Assembly: GCF_030555055.1 (NCBI RefSeq)
Contig: NZ_JAMOAO010000001.1
Coordinates: 3,720,001-3,784,000 of the forward strand
DNA length: 64,000 nt
DNA from: Nocardiopsis sp. YSL2
GTDB lineage: Bacteria > Actinomycetota > Actinomycetes > Streptosporangiales > Streptosporangiaceae
Reading direction: 5' to 3'
This document shows, piece after piece, positions 8,343 to 17,337 of the stretch. The position numbers were made by a program, and so were the translations under genes. The notes under the pieces were generated by a model. It worked only from the letters and a program-made list of their open reading frames with translations. It was not told where the DNA came from and searched no databases. Positions within the stretch are counted from its first letter, which is position 1, and each line of letters begins with the position of its first letter.

Positions 8343-8829
8343 GGCCGATCCCCTCGTTGGGGTTCATCCTCTCTGAGCTCGAAGTCTTTCCTTACGACAC
8401 GTGAACTTAACAAATCAGAAGTCGCCTTTCCCGGCATCCTTCTGCGGCGTGTGTTTGTCGATGGTGTTACTGGGTATGAGAGTTATACTATATGGGCGAA
8501 AATAGAATGGCCGTCCGATGGGCTCGGCGTAGGTCATCCTCCTTGAGTCGCTGTCACCTGCGTGGTGTCACCCCGGGTGTTCGGCACCACTCCGGTACGT
8601 GAGTTGTTCCAGGTCGTCCGGTTGCGAGACTCCCCGTCGGGGTGCCGGGTCGGGGCCTTGTCTTTCAGTGTGCGCTAGACCACTGAAAAATGGTGCAAAC
8701 TCTGGTTCAATGTGCGGCGCGCGTTACTCGCCATTCCTGGGGAATTCGGCCCAGGGGTACTGGCACAAAGCCCAGGGTCACCGCACAGTAGTGGGGTCCG
8801 CTTCCCTCACCCGCTTCTGAGGAGTGACA
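8343..8829. other. Divergent regulatory region between ectD and HNH nuclease
   Basis: No gene. The part from about 8380 to 8520 is far less GC-rich than the genome and contains TATACT at 8484-8489, but I find no minus-35 at proper spacing. The inverted repeat at 8663-8688 lies nearer the nuclease gene. Confidence 0.45.
8663..8688. promoter_or_regulatory. Inverted repeat TTTCAGTG-N10-CACTGAAA
   Basis: Perfect 8-bp arms about 142 nt before the nuclease start. It could be an operator for the nuclease gene; no regulator gene is adjacent. Confidence 0.35.
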
Positions 8830-9489
8830 GTGCCCCCGTTTCCCCGTGTCATTCACGGCGCCCTGGCATCGGCCGCGGCCGCCCTTCTGGCGGTCGTGCT
8901 CGGCTGGGCCGCGCCCGCCGCCGCCGACCACGTCCTGCCGCCCGCGATCCCCAGCACGTCCGCGGCCCAGACCCAGCTCGACTCCCTCACCGTCCGGGCC
9001 AAGGGTCCCCAGACCGGCTACGACCGAAGCCTCTTCCCGCACTGGAACGACATCCAGTCCCCGTGCTCCGCCCGGCAGGTGGTCCTCGAACGCGACGGCC
9101 ACGACGTCGTCACCGACTCCGGATGCCAGCCGACCAGCGGCAGCTGGTGGAGCGCCTTCGACGACACCTGGGTCCACGACGACCCGTCCCGGATCAGCGT
9201 CGACCACATGGTCGCCCTCAGCGAGGCGTGGAAGACGGGCGCCGCGAGCTGGACGACCAGCCGGCGCGCCGAGTTCGCCAATGACGTGGAGTCCTCCCAG
9301 CTCTGGCTGTCCACGCCCTCCAGCAACAGCTCCAAGGGCGACAGCGACCCCTCCGAGTGGATGCCGCCGAACACGGCCGTCCACTGCGACTACGTCAAGT
9401 CCTGGGTCAACGTGAAGTACCGCTACGACCTCACGGTCACCCCGACCGAGAGGTCCGCCATCCAGAACACGATCGACACCCGCTGCTGA
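8830..9489 (+). CDS. Secreted HNH-family nuclease (DUF1524/GmrSD C-terminal-like)
   Basis: A 219-residue exported protein. A signal peptide covers residues 1 to about 32 (hydrophobic core, then AAPAAADH). The mature part has the actinobacterial secreted HNH nuclease pattern: DHMVALSEAW at 125-134, where the Asp-His is the catalytic signature, then SDPSEWMPPN at 172-181 for the Asn of the HNH fold, and the KYRYDLTVTPTER tail. Two Cys pairs (79/99 and 186/219) may form disulfides. I chose GTG 8830 because AGGAG at 8820-8824 is well placed for it, whereas it overlaps the in-frame GTG at 8824. It probably degrades extracellular DNA. It stands directly before the VirB4-like gene but is separated by a terminator. 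Confidence 0.85.
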   Translation: MPPFPRVIHGALASAAAALLAVVLGWAAPAAADHVLPPAIPSTSAAQTQLDSLTVRAKGPQTGYDRSLFPHWNDIQSPCSARQVVLERDGHDVVTDSGCQPTSGSWWSAFDDTWVHDDPSRISVDHMVALSEAWKTGAASWTTSRRAEFANDVESSQLWLSTPSSNSSKGDSDPSEWMPPNTAVHCDYVKSWVNVKYRYDLTVTPTERSAIQNTIDTRC

Positions 9490-9497
9490 CCCCGGCG

Positions 9498-9543
9498 GCG
9501 CGGCCCGCCCGGCCCCGCCGGTGCGGGCCGCGCGCCCCTCCGT
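9498..9543 (+). terminator. Hairpin terminator after the HNH nuclease
   Basis: Perfect 11-bp arms (GCGCGGCCCGC at 9498-9508, complement at 9533-9543), 9 nt past the stop codon, without a T-tract. Confidence 0.65.
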
Positions 9544-9636
9544 GCCCACCCGCCACCGTCGCGGGCGGCTCCACTTCCAGGATTGGGGCGCGCCGGAACC
9601 CCGTCCGCTTCCTCACCCTCCCGATGATGCTCCACT

Positions 9637-9646
9637 ATGGGGTGAG
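9637..9646 (+). promoter_or_regulatory. ATGGGGTGAG element upstream of VirB4-like gene
   Basis: Variant of the ATGGGGTAGA element found before two other genes of this locus, here 33 nt before the start codon. Confidence 0.25.
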
Positions 9647-9678
9647 CACGGGCGGGCGACGCGACCAGGAGGGCACAG

Positions 9679-12141
9679 ATGACCGGCACCAGGGGGACAC
9701 GGGGCGCGACCCGTCTCGCGGTCCGCTACTTCGACGACCGCGTGCTCTTCAGCGACAGCGAGGCCTGGGCCTACTTCCGCCTGCCCACGGTGTCCTACGA
9801 GTTCACCACCCCCGAGGAGCGCCAGGGCCTGGCCACCAACATCACCATCGCCCTGGCCGCCATCCGGATGAACGACGCGGAGGTCCACCTGCGCGTCGCC
9901 CACCGCACCTACCCGGCGGCGCAGTGGGCCACCGAGCTCGACGCGACCGCCGATGCCGGGCCCGGCTGGTACGACTACCTCGACGAGACCTACCGCCACG
10001 TCTGGGCGAAGGACTTCTGGACCAAGGAGGTCTATCTCGGCGTCCGCCTCGGCCAGCGCAACGCCGGAGCGGGACTCGGCCTGTTCTCCCAGCTCCTGGG
10101 CGCCTACCAGCGCACCGAGCAGGCCCTGGGCATCGACGACGACGCGATCGACGACAAGGAGATCGCCCGCTGGACCGACCAGTCCGAGCGCCTCGGCCGC
10201 GCCCTGGCCGCCAGCTCCCTGCACGCCCGCCACGCCACCTCCGACGAGATCGCCTGGCTCGTCCGCCACGCCGTCAGCGGCACCGCGGAGGAGGTGCGCC
10301 CCTCCGCCGCCGCCCGCCGCACCTGGGGGCGCGGCGAGATCGAGGCGCTCGTCGACGGAGTCGTGCACAACGGCCGCTCCTCGCTGCGCCTGGAGCAGCC
10401 CGCCGGCTCCACCCACGTGGCCTTCCTGTCCTTCGCCCGCTTCCCGGACCTGATGCCCTTCCCCGACGGCGAGCCCTGGCTGCACCACGCCGACGCGCTG
10501 CCCTTCCCCGTCGAGATGTCCCTGCGGATGAAGCTCATCCCGCCCGCCAAGGCCAGCAAGGACGTCGGACGCAAACTCGCGCACGCCCGCGACATGGACG
10601 CCCACATCCGCGAGGCCGGGGTGGAGGCGCCCATCGCGCTCGCCGAACAGATCGACGCCGCCCGCATGCTGGAGCACGGCATCACCAAGGAGCGCCTGCC
10701 GTTCGTCTACGGCTGGCACCGGCTCATGGTGTCCGCGCCCACCGAGCGCCTGCTCGGGCAGCACGTCGAAGCGGTCGTGGAGCACTACCGCGACATCGGC
10801 ATCGACGTCATCAACTCCACCGGCGACCAGTTCGCGCTCTTCAACGAGTCCCTGCCCGGCGACCGCATCCGGCTCAACGCCTACGCCCAGCGCCAGCCCC
10901 TGCGCACGATCGCGGGTGGCATGCCCACCGCCACGGTCGACGTCGGCGACCGCGTCGACCACAGCGGCGGCGGCTGGGTCGGCCCCTACATCGGCGAGAC
11001 GCTCGGACGGGCCCGCTCGATCGTGCACTTCGACCCCATGGTCGCCGCGGCCCGCAACCGTCCCACCGCCATCGCCATCACCGGCGAGCCCGGCGGCGGC
11101 AAGACCACGCTGGCCCTGTTGCTCATCTACCAGCTCGCGCTGCGCGGTGTCACCGTCGCCGCCATCGACCCCAAGGGTGACGCGGAGTCCCTGGTGGAGC
11201 TCCTCAAGCACCGGGGCCGCAAGGCGCGCATCATGTCCCTGGGCTCGGCCGAGCCCGGCCTGCTGGACCCGTTCGCGTTCGGTGACGACCTGCCCGCCAA
11301 GAAGACCATGGCGACCGAGACCCTGCGCCTGCTCCTGCCGAGAATGAGCGAGGAACGCGAGTCCGCCATGATCCAGGCGGTGGCCGCGGTCGCCAACCAG
11401 CCCCAGCCCTCGCTCGCGAAGGTCGTCGACTACCTCGTCGCCTCCTCCGACCCGGCCTCGCGCAACCTCGGCGCCGTGCTGCAGTCGATGTCGGAGATGC
11501 GGCTGGCCAGCCTGTGCTTCGACCCGCAGGGGGACGCGCGGATCGACACCGAGGGGTGGACCACGGTCTTCACCCTGGGCGGGCTCACCCTGCCCGACTC
11601 GGGTGTGGGCCGCGACGACTACTCCTACGAGCAGCGGCTGTCGGTCGCCCTGCTGTACCTGGTGTCGCAGTTCGCCCGGCGCCTCATGAACGGGCTGGAC
11701 CGCCACCTGCCCAAGGCGATCTTCCTCGACGAGGCGTGGGCGGTGACCTCCACGCCGGAGGGCGCCAAGCTCGTCCCCGAGGTGTCGCGCATGGGGCGGT
11801 CGCGCAACACCGCGCTCATCCTGGTGTCGCAGAACGCCGGTGACCTCCTCAACGAGCAGGTCACCAACTGCCTGTCGTCGGTGTTCGCCTTCCGGTCCAG
11901 TGAGCGCTTCGAGGTGGAGAGCGTGATGGCGCTGCTGGGGGTGGAACCCACGGAGGACCACCTGGCGGTCCTGCGCAACCTGGGCAACGGCGAGTGCCTG
12001 TTCCGCGACCTGGACGGCCGGTCCGGGCGGATCGGCGTGGACCTGGTCTCGGAGGACCTGCTGCGCTGGCTGGACACCAACCCGACGCGCCGCCACCCGG
12101 GCCCGGAGAACCTCGTCCGGACGTCGGCCCCCGAGCAGTAG
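9679..12141 (+). CDS. VirB4-like conjugation/secretion ATPase
   Basis: An 820-residue cytosolic ATPase. The N-terminal half (1-440) has the organisation of actinobacterial VirB4/TraC-like proteins (VRYFDDRVLFSDSEAWAYFRLP, then the YGWHRLMVSAP segment). The C-terminal half is a RecA-like motor with Walker A GEPGGGKT at 469-476, Walker B IFLDEAW with D684-E685, and a SQNAGDLL sensor region near 720. All key residues are intact, in contrast to the fused ATPase upstream. VirB4 proteins energise substrate transfer and pilus or channel assembly in type IV secretion systems. AGGAGG precedes the ATG at good spacing. No coupling protein (VirD4/TcpA) accompanies it here. Confidence 0.86.
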   Translation: MTGTRGTRGATRLAVRYFDDRVLFSDSEAWAYFRLPTVSYEFTTPEERQGLATNITIALAAIRMNDAEVHLRVAHRTYPAAQWATELDATADAGPGWYDYLDETYRHVWAKDFWTKEVYLGVRLGQRNAGAGLGLFSQLLGAYQRTEQALGIDDDAIDDKEIARWTDQSERLGRALAASSLHARHATSDEIAWLVRHAVSGTAEEVRPSAAARRTWGRGEIEALVDGVVHNGRSSLRLEQPAGSTHVAFLSFARFPDLMPFPDGEPWLHHADALPFPVEMSLRMKLIPPAKASKDVGRKLAHARDMDAHIREAGVEAPIALAEQIDAARMLEHGITKERLPFVYGWHRLMVSAPTERLLGQHVEAVVEHYRDIGIDVINSTGDQFALFNESLPGDRIRLNAYAQRQPLRTIAGGMPTATVDVGDRVDHSGGGWVGPYIGETLGRARSIVHFDPMVAAARNRPTAIAITGEPGGGKTTLALLLIYQLALRGVTVAAIDPKGDAESLVELLKHRGRKARIMSLGSAEPGLLDPFAFGDDLPAKKTMATETLRLLLPRMSEERESAMIQAVAAVANQPQPSLAKVVDYLVASSDPASRNLGAVLQSMSEMRLASLCFDPQGDARIDTEGWTTVFTLGGLTLPDSGVGRDDYSYEQRLSVALLYLVSQFARRLMNGLDRHLPKAIFLDEAWAVTSTPEGAKLVPEVSRMGRSRNTALILVSQNAGDLLNEQVTNCLSSVFAFRSSERFEVESVMALLGVEPTEDHLAVLRNLGNGECLFRDLDGRSGRIGVDLVSEDLLRWLDTNPTRRHPGPENLVRTSAPEQ

Positions 12142-12461
12142 CGCGGGGGAGGGGCGAACCTTCCCAGGAGCGCCTGTCGGGCGGCGGACCCCTCCGGGAC
12201 GGGTTCTCCCCGAACGGGCTCTCCGGGGCCCCTCCGGTCGGAGCGGGGGTTCGGCGCGTGTGTCGGCGGCCGCCCCCGCAGGTCGCACGCCCGGCGGCCG
12301 GGGTTCGGCGCGCGCACCGCACGCGTGGCGGCGAAGGCGTGCGCGGCGCCATGTTCGGGGCGTGCTTCGGATGGGCATTTCCTACCCTGCCGGGTTCCTC
12401 CGCCCGGTGTCCGCCCCCGTCGCCTCACCGCGACCGACCGACCACTCACACGGGACCGCCT
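12142..12461. other. Gene-free stretch with short GC-rich repeats
   Basis: I see no gene. Several imperfect GC-rich inverted repeats (around 12185-12240) may terminate the VirB4-like transcript; TACCCT at 12383-12388 could be a minus-10 for the next gene but lacks a clear minus-35. Confidence 0.4.
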
Positions 12462-13640
12462 ATGAGTGAGGACGTCTTCCGGCCACGCCCACCCGCCTCC
12501 CTCCCGCCGCCCCCGGTGGCGGGCCGACGGCTCCGACCCCGCCCCGTCGTCGACCCGGAGCTCCCCCCGGCCCAGCGCGAACGGCTGCGCCGGGGCCGCG
12601 GCCCCGAGCCCTTACCCTTCCCTTGCGGCACGGTCGAGGACACCACCACCCGCTCGGCCCGGCTGCGCGAGGGCCTGGCGCAGGTGGTCGGCGTGGGCTT
12701 CACCATGGGCCTGGCCCTGGTCACCGCCGGGTGGTACCTGGGGATGGTCATCGCCACCATCAGCCTGGTGGCGTTCGTCGCGACCCTGGGCCTGCGCGGG
12801 GACGCCCACCGGGTCACGCGGTGGGCGGGCGGACTCGTCGGCGCGGGCGCGGTGGCCGCGACCCCGGCGTGGCTGACCGACGTCGCCCCGCAGGACCCGG
12901 CCATGGGCGTGCCGTGGCTGGTGTTCGGTGTACTCGTGGCCATGGTGGCGGCCGACGCCGTCACCTCGCGTGAGGCGTTCGCGTCGGGGGAGCGGGAGAG
13001 GACCGCCGTCATCACCCCTGACGACATCAGCGAGGTTGACCACGTACACCTCGCCACGGTGCAGAGCGTCATCGCCCGGGTCGAGGAGGCCGAGGCGGTC
13101 TTCCGCGGCGGCGACTCCCTGGACACCGACCGGGCGCTGAGCGTCCTGCGCGACCAGGAGTGGCGCATCGCCGCCCTCCTGGCCCGCCAGCGCGAACTGC
13201 GCCGAGCCCACCTGCGCCGCTGGCAGCGGGCGGTCTCCCCGCGGGTGCGCGAGGCCCTCAAACCGCAGCGGGAGCACCTGCACGCGGTGGAGGAGGCGGT
13301 GCACGCCCGGGTGGCCCAGATCGCCGAGTACGGGCGGCTGGTGGAACGCGCGGTGGACGCCCACAGGGAGTGGGAGCAGTGCCAGGAGGCGCTGGACTCC
13401 ACCGCCGAGTACGCCGACCACGCGGCGTCGGCGGCCTTCCTCGGAACGTCCCCGAGTCCGGTGGCGGAGCTCTCCACCACCGCCGGCCTCGCGCGCGAGG
13501 TCCGCGACGAGCACGTCCGGCGCCTGAGCGAGCACACGCTCGTCCGGAGCCAGTCCGTGCCGGAGCACGCGCACGCGGCGGGCGAGACCGCTCGCGGAGC
13601 GGTCTCGCTCGGAGGGCGGGGTGCCCCGGGCCCCGGGTGA
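12462..13640 (+). CDS. Four-helix membrane protein with cytosolic coiled coil
   Basis: A 392-residue protein not assigned to a family. A Pro/Arg-rich N-terminus (1-60) is followed by four predicted membrane helices at about 72-90, 93-110, 121-138 and 150-167. A long Arg/Glu/Ala-rich segment then runs from about 190 to 330 with heptad-like spacing, consistent with a coiled coil. The last 50 residues are low in complexity and encoded over a perfect DNA hairpin. Start ATG 12462 has only a weak upstream purine stretch. Its place 320 bp after the VirB4-like gene suggests a membrane scaffold for the same system, which is inference from position only. Confidence 0.6.
   Translation: MSEDVFRPRPPASLPPPPVAGRRLRPRPVVDPELPPAQRERLRRGRGPEPLPFPCGTVEDTTTRSARLREGLAQVVGVGFTMGLALVTAGWYLGMVIATISLVAFVATLGLRGDAHRVTRWAGGLVGAGAVAATPAWLTDVAPQDPAMGVPWLVFGVLVAMVAADAVTSREAFASGERERTAVITPDDISEVDHVHLATVQSVIARVEEAEAVFRGGDSLDTDRALSVLRDQEWRIAALLARQRELRRAHLRRWQRAVSPRVREALKPQREHLHAVEEAVHARVAQIAEYGRLVERAVDAHREWEQCQEALDSTAEYADHAASAAFLGTSPSPVAELSTTAGLAREVRDEHVRRLSEHTLVRSQSVPEHAHAAGETARGAVSLGGRGAPGPG
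13583..13607 (+). terminator. Perfect hairpin inside the 3' end of the coiled-coil gene
   Basis: Arms CGAGACCGCTC (13583-13593) and its exact complement (13597-13607) around a 3-nt loop, 33 nt before the stop codon. It has terminator shape but lies within coding sequence. Confidence 0.45.
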
Positions 13641-13885
13641 GGCCCCGCCGCGTCGGGCCCGGCACGGAGGGGCGGGGCGCCCCTGCGCGGAGCGTACCCC
13701 GGGCTCCGGGCGGGGTCTCCGGTGCTCCCGGAACCGCCGCGGAGGGTCGTCGCGCGGCCCCGCGACGCGCGGACGGCCGGGGCGCCGGCACCGGGCGTCA
13801 CCGGTCCGCGTGATTGACCGGATGCGGACAGCGATCGGCACGGGACACCGTCTCGAGGGCCCGGCAACTCTGACATATTGGCCGC

Positions 13886-15178
13886 ATGAGTGAAGTCCGG
13901 GAACGCGTCGACCACCTCCGCGCCACCGCTCAGGAGAGCGTCGCCACCCTGCTCGCCACCGGCCAGGGCGGCTACGTCGACATCTGCCAGGGGGCGCGCC
14001 GCCGCCTGCTCGACGCGCTCGAACGCGGGACCGACCCCGACGGGCCGGAGGTCCGGGCGGCCCTGGAGGGCCTCGCCTCCTACGTCGACGACGCCATGGA
14101 CGCCCACCTCCAGCGGCAGCGCCGCTGGCGCTCGCGCACCGACAGCGAACGGCTCACCCGTGCCTTCCGTGCCCTCGACGAGTCCGGGATCATCGCCCGC
14201 GAGGACCACACCTGCTGCGACACCTGCGCCGAGGACTCCCTTCGCCAGGAGTCCCTCGTCCACCAGGAGGCTCCCGGAGGCCCCTCGATCCGCGGCTACG
14301 CCTTCTACCACGAGCAGGACACCCGGGCCGCGGTACGCGACGGCAGCCTCATGGTCGGCTTCGGCGCCACCCACGAGATCCGCCGGGCCGCCGTCGGCGA
14401 GGAGATCGCCGAGACCCTGCGCGCCCACGGCCTCACCGTCACCTGGAACGGCGACCCGGCCACCAAGCTCGACGTCGCCGTGGACTGGCGCCGCCGCCGG
14501 TGGGGGCGCGGAGCCGCTCATCCGGGCCCGGCCGTGGACGGCGAGCCCGCGGTCGAGGTCTCCTACCGGCACGAGTCACCGCCCGCCTGGATGACCCACT
14601 ACCGGGGGCGGGTCACCGTCCGTGAACTGGCGCGGATGGTGCTGCCCTGGCTGCCGCGGGGGCACGCGGCCACCCTCACCAGCGACCGCGGGCACACGAT
14701 CGAGATCTGTCGGGACTTCGACCTGCTGCGCGTGCTCGGAGACGGCCGCACACTGCCGCGCGAACGCCTGGAGGAACCCCTCAGCCGGTGGGCGGTCGGC
14801 GGCGTCTGGCCCGAGGAGGACGCCCGGTCGTCCCACACCGGCATGGTCGACGCCATCTATGACGACAGCACCGCGGAGGGGATCGGCGGGATCCAGAGCG
14901 CGGAGCCCATGGAGACGGCCGCCGCGCGCGAACTCGTGCACCGGCTGACGCCGGCCGAGGGCAACTTCGCGGTGTTCCTCGCCTCTGACGAGTCCTGCGT
15001 GCAGATGATGTGGGAGGCCGGGCCACGTCTGTGGATGGAGAGCCCCTCCCCCGAGGAGCGCCTGTCACGCGGCCGGTTCGTCACCACGTCGGAGGCGGAG
15101 GAGATGGTGCGCGTCCTGGCCGACGAGCGCCGTCTGGCGCTGGACGAGCTGGGGGAGCTGGCCGTCACCACCTGGTGA
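13886..15178 (+). CDS. Uncharacterised cytosolic protein with Cys cluster
   Basis: A 430-residue soluble protein without signal peptide or membrane helix. The N-terminal 100 residues are helical. A Cys cluster (C110, C111, C114 in HTCCDTCAED) opens a mixed alpha/beta domain with GYAFYHEQDTRAAVRDGSLMVGFG near 140-165. This region resembles a DUF (possibly DUF6891) found singly in actinomycetes; I am not sure of the number. The C-terminal 150 residues contain a second domain ending in a helical region (EEMVRVLADERRLALDEL). Cysteines could bind metal. It is downstream of the T4SS-like genes but nothing in it indicates a secretion role. Confidence 0.6.
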   Translation: MSEVRERVDHLRATAQESVATLLATGQGGYVDICQGARRRLLDALERGTDPDGPEVRAALEGLASYVDDAMDAHLQRQRRWRSRTDSERLTRAFRALDESGIIAREDHTCCDTCAEDSLRQESLVHQEAPGGPSIRGYAFYHEQDTRAAVRDGSLMVGFGATHEIRRAAVGEEIAETLRAHGLTVTWNGDPATKLDVAVDWRRRRWGRGAAHPGPAVDGEPAVEVSYRHESPPAWMTHYRGRVTVRELARMVLPWLPRGHAATLTSDRGHTIEICRDFDLLRVLGDGRTLPRERLEEPLSRWAVGGVWPEEDARSSHTGMVDAIYDDSTAEGIGGIQSAEPMETAAARELVHRLTPAEGNFAVFLASDESCVQMMWEAGPRLWMESPSPEERLSRGRFVTTSEAEEMVRVLADERRLALDELGELAVTTW

Positions 15179-15282
15179 GGGCGGGACGGCCGCGGGCTGC
15201 CGCCGCACGCGGAGGGCGCGCCGGGGCGCCGTCGGGTGTGGAGCCGCGTCGGGACGGCCCACGTCCGGCGCGCGGGTTGGCG

Positions 15283-17106
15283 TCAGCGGTGGGCCCGGCC
15301 GAAGGCCTCGCCGAAGCCGAAGAACGCCCGCGACCTCGGAGGAATGAGCAGGAGGCCCCCGATGACCAACTGGAACACCAGCATCAGGGCGTAGAGCCAC
15401 AGCTGTTCGGGCGAGTAGACCAGTACCGAGAAGAGCGTGAACACCAGCAGCACCGCCACCACGACCTGCACGATCACCACCGCGCCGTACAGCAGGCGCG
15501 AGCGGGTCATCAGGCCCACGGCGGCGAAGGCCGCGAACAGCCCCCAGGCGCCCAGCGCCGCCACCGTGCCCCACCCGTACTCCTCGGAACCGTCCAGGAC
15601 CTCGGCGATGAACAGCGCCGTGAGGACCATCAGGTAGAGCGCGTTGACACCCAGCATGGCGGAGGCGGCGATGACCGCGACCGGTTTGGCGCCGTCCCGG
15701 ACCGGCACACCGCGGTTCGGCTCCGCCCCGCGGACGCCGTAGCGCGGATCGGCGGTGAACCGCGTGGTCGCGGCCTGCTGCGGCCCGGTTCCCGGCGCGC
15801 CCTGCTGCGGCCCGGTTCCCGGGGCGCCCTGAACCACCGGCGCCGTCGGCGCGGCCTGGGCACCCTGAGGCGGCAGCGGGAGGTAGCCGGTCCCGGTGTT
15901 CCCGGGCGTGAATCCGCCCGGGTGGTTCGGCCCGACCTGACCCGTGTGCCCCTGCACCGGACCGGACGGCCCGCCGATCCCCGGCCGGGGACCCGCGCCC
16001 TGTTGGGGACCCGTCGGCCGGCCCGCCTCTGGGGAGCCTTGGTACTGCGGTCCCTGCGCGTAGCCCGGGGGGAACGGCTGCGGGTGCGGCTGCGGGGCCG
16101 GTGCGGTCGGCGGGGCCGGTGGCGGTGTCTGCGGGGTCGGAGGACCTCCGGGCCGCCCGAACGGGCTGGGCGTGTGCGGCCCCGGCCCGGCCGGAGGACG
16201 TCCTCCGGCCCCGCTCTGCCGCGCCTGTGGTCCGCCGACGGTGCCGCCGGAGCCGCTCCCCAGTGCGAGCTTGGCGCGCTTCAACAGCTCCAGCGCCTGG
16301 TCGGGGTCGGGCCGCGCGGCGGCGTCCCGGTTGAGCAGGGCCGCGATGAGGTCCCGCAGGGGAGCGCCCGCCGCACCGCCGCGGGTGGACTCCTCGGACA
16401 GCGGTGGCGGCACCGGGGCGGTCAGGACGGCCGTGATGACACCGGTGATGCTGTCCCGCTTGAACGGCGACCGGCCCTCGACCAGCGCGAAGAGCGTGAC
16501 ACCCAGGCTCCACAGGTCGGACGCGGGCAGGGCCCGCTCACCCTCGAACCGCTCGGGGGCCATGTACTCCGGAGAACCGATGTACACGCCCGTCTGGGTC
16601 AGGGCGGTACTGCCGTCGACGTTGGCGATGCCGAAGTCCGTGAGCACGGTCCGGTCGTCATCGGTCAGCATGATGTTCGCGGGCTTGACGTCCCGATGGG
16701 TGACACCGGCCGCGTGCGCCGCCTTCAGCCCGCCCAGCAGCGACCGTGCGGCCTCCTCGACGCGCTCGACGGGCATCGGGCCCTGCTGCTCCACGTACTG
16801 GGCCAGGGATCGGCCACTGAGCAGCTCCATGACGATCCACGGGCTCTCGCCGTCGTCCAGCACGTCGTGGACGGCCACCACCGCGCCGCTGTGGATCCGG
16901 GCGGTCGCCTGGGCCTCGCGCATCGACCGGGCGTGTGCCTCGGCGCGTTCGTCCGGGTCCATGCCGTCGGGGAGTCTGACCTCCTTGACGGCGACGTCGC
17001 GCCGCAGCGCGGGGTCCCACGCGCGCCAGACCGTGCCCATGCCGCCCGCGCCGAGCCGCTCCCGTAGTTCGTATCGGCCGACGGAGGAGCGACCGGGGGA
17101 GGACAT
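15283..17106 (-). CDS. Membrane Ser/Thr protein kinase (PknB-like)
   Basis: A 607-residue eukaryotic-type kinase. Residues 11-270 hold the complete catalytic core: glycine loop LGAGGMGTV (19-27), ATP-binding K41, catalytic HRD (137-139), DFG (157-159) and an activation loop with T170 and T172 as likely autophosphorylation sites. Residues about 280-470 are a Pro/Gly/Gln-rich linker with a tandem QGAPGTGPQ repeat. The C-terminus (about 480-590) has four or five membrane helices instead of the PASTA sensor domains of PknB, so any sensed signal is probably membrane-linked. Transcribed against the flanking secretion genes, it may phosphorylate them, but this is only proximity. Confidence 0.9.
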   Translation of the reverse strand: MSSPGRSSVGRYELRERLGAGGMGTVWRAWDPALRRDVAVKEVRLPDGMDPDERAEAHARSMREAQATARIHSGAVVAVHDVLDDGESPWIVMELLSGRSLAQYVEQQGPMPVERVEEAARSLLGGLKAAHAAGVTHRDVKPANIMLTDDDRTVLTDFGIANVDGSTALTQTGVYIGSPEYMAPERFEGERALPASDLWSLGVTLFALVEGRSPFKRDSITGVITAVLTAPVPPPLSEESTRGGAAGAPLRDLIAALLNRDAAARPDPDQALELLKRAKLALGSGSGGTVGGPQARQSGAGGRPPAGPGPHTPSPFGRPGGPPTPQTPPPAPPTAPAPQPHPQPFPPGYAQGPQYQGSPEAGRPTGPQQGAGPRPGIGGPSGPVQGHTGQVGPNHPGGFTPGNTGTGYLPLPPQGAQAAPTAPVVQGAPGTGPQQGAPGTGPQQAATTRFTADPRYGVRGAEPNRGVPVRDGAKPVAVIAASAMLGVNALYLMVLTALFIAEVLDGSEEYGWGTVAALGAWGLFAAFAAVGLMTRSRLLYGAVVIVQVVVAVLLVFTLFSVLVYSPEQLWLYALMLVFQLVIGGLLLIPPRSRAFFGFGEAFGRAHR

Positions 17107-17337
17107 AGGGGCGCATCCCTTCTGGCGGTGGGGGACGATGCGCAGGCCAATCTATCCAAGAAGAGGCCTACCGCGGCGCTCGACGGCGGCCGCCGACGTT
17201 ATACGGACGAATCCCACTGTAAGCCGGAGTGCCGGACGTCCACCGGCCCCGTGGGACAGGTGACCGGTAGTGGTCAGCGTCCGGCACGGGTGTTTCGGAG
17301 GCCGATGGGGGGCCGGGACTGGACGGTGCGGGGCGCC

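Noticed and set aside
9613..12378. Long minus-strand open frame opposite the VirB4-like gene
   Set aside because: The plus strand carries complete Walker A and B motifs; the antisense frame is a composition artefact.
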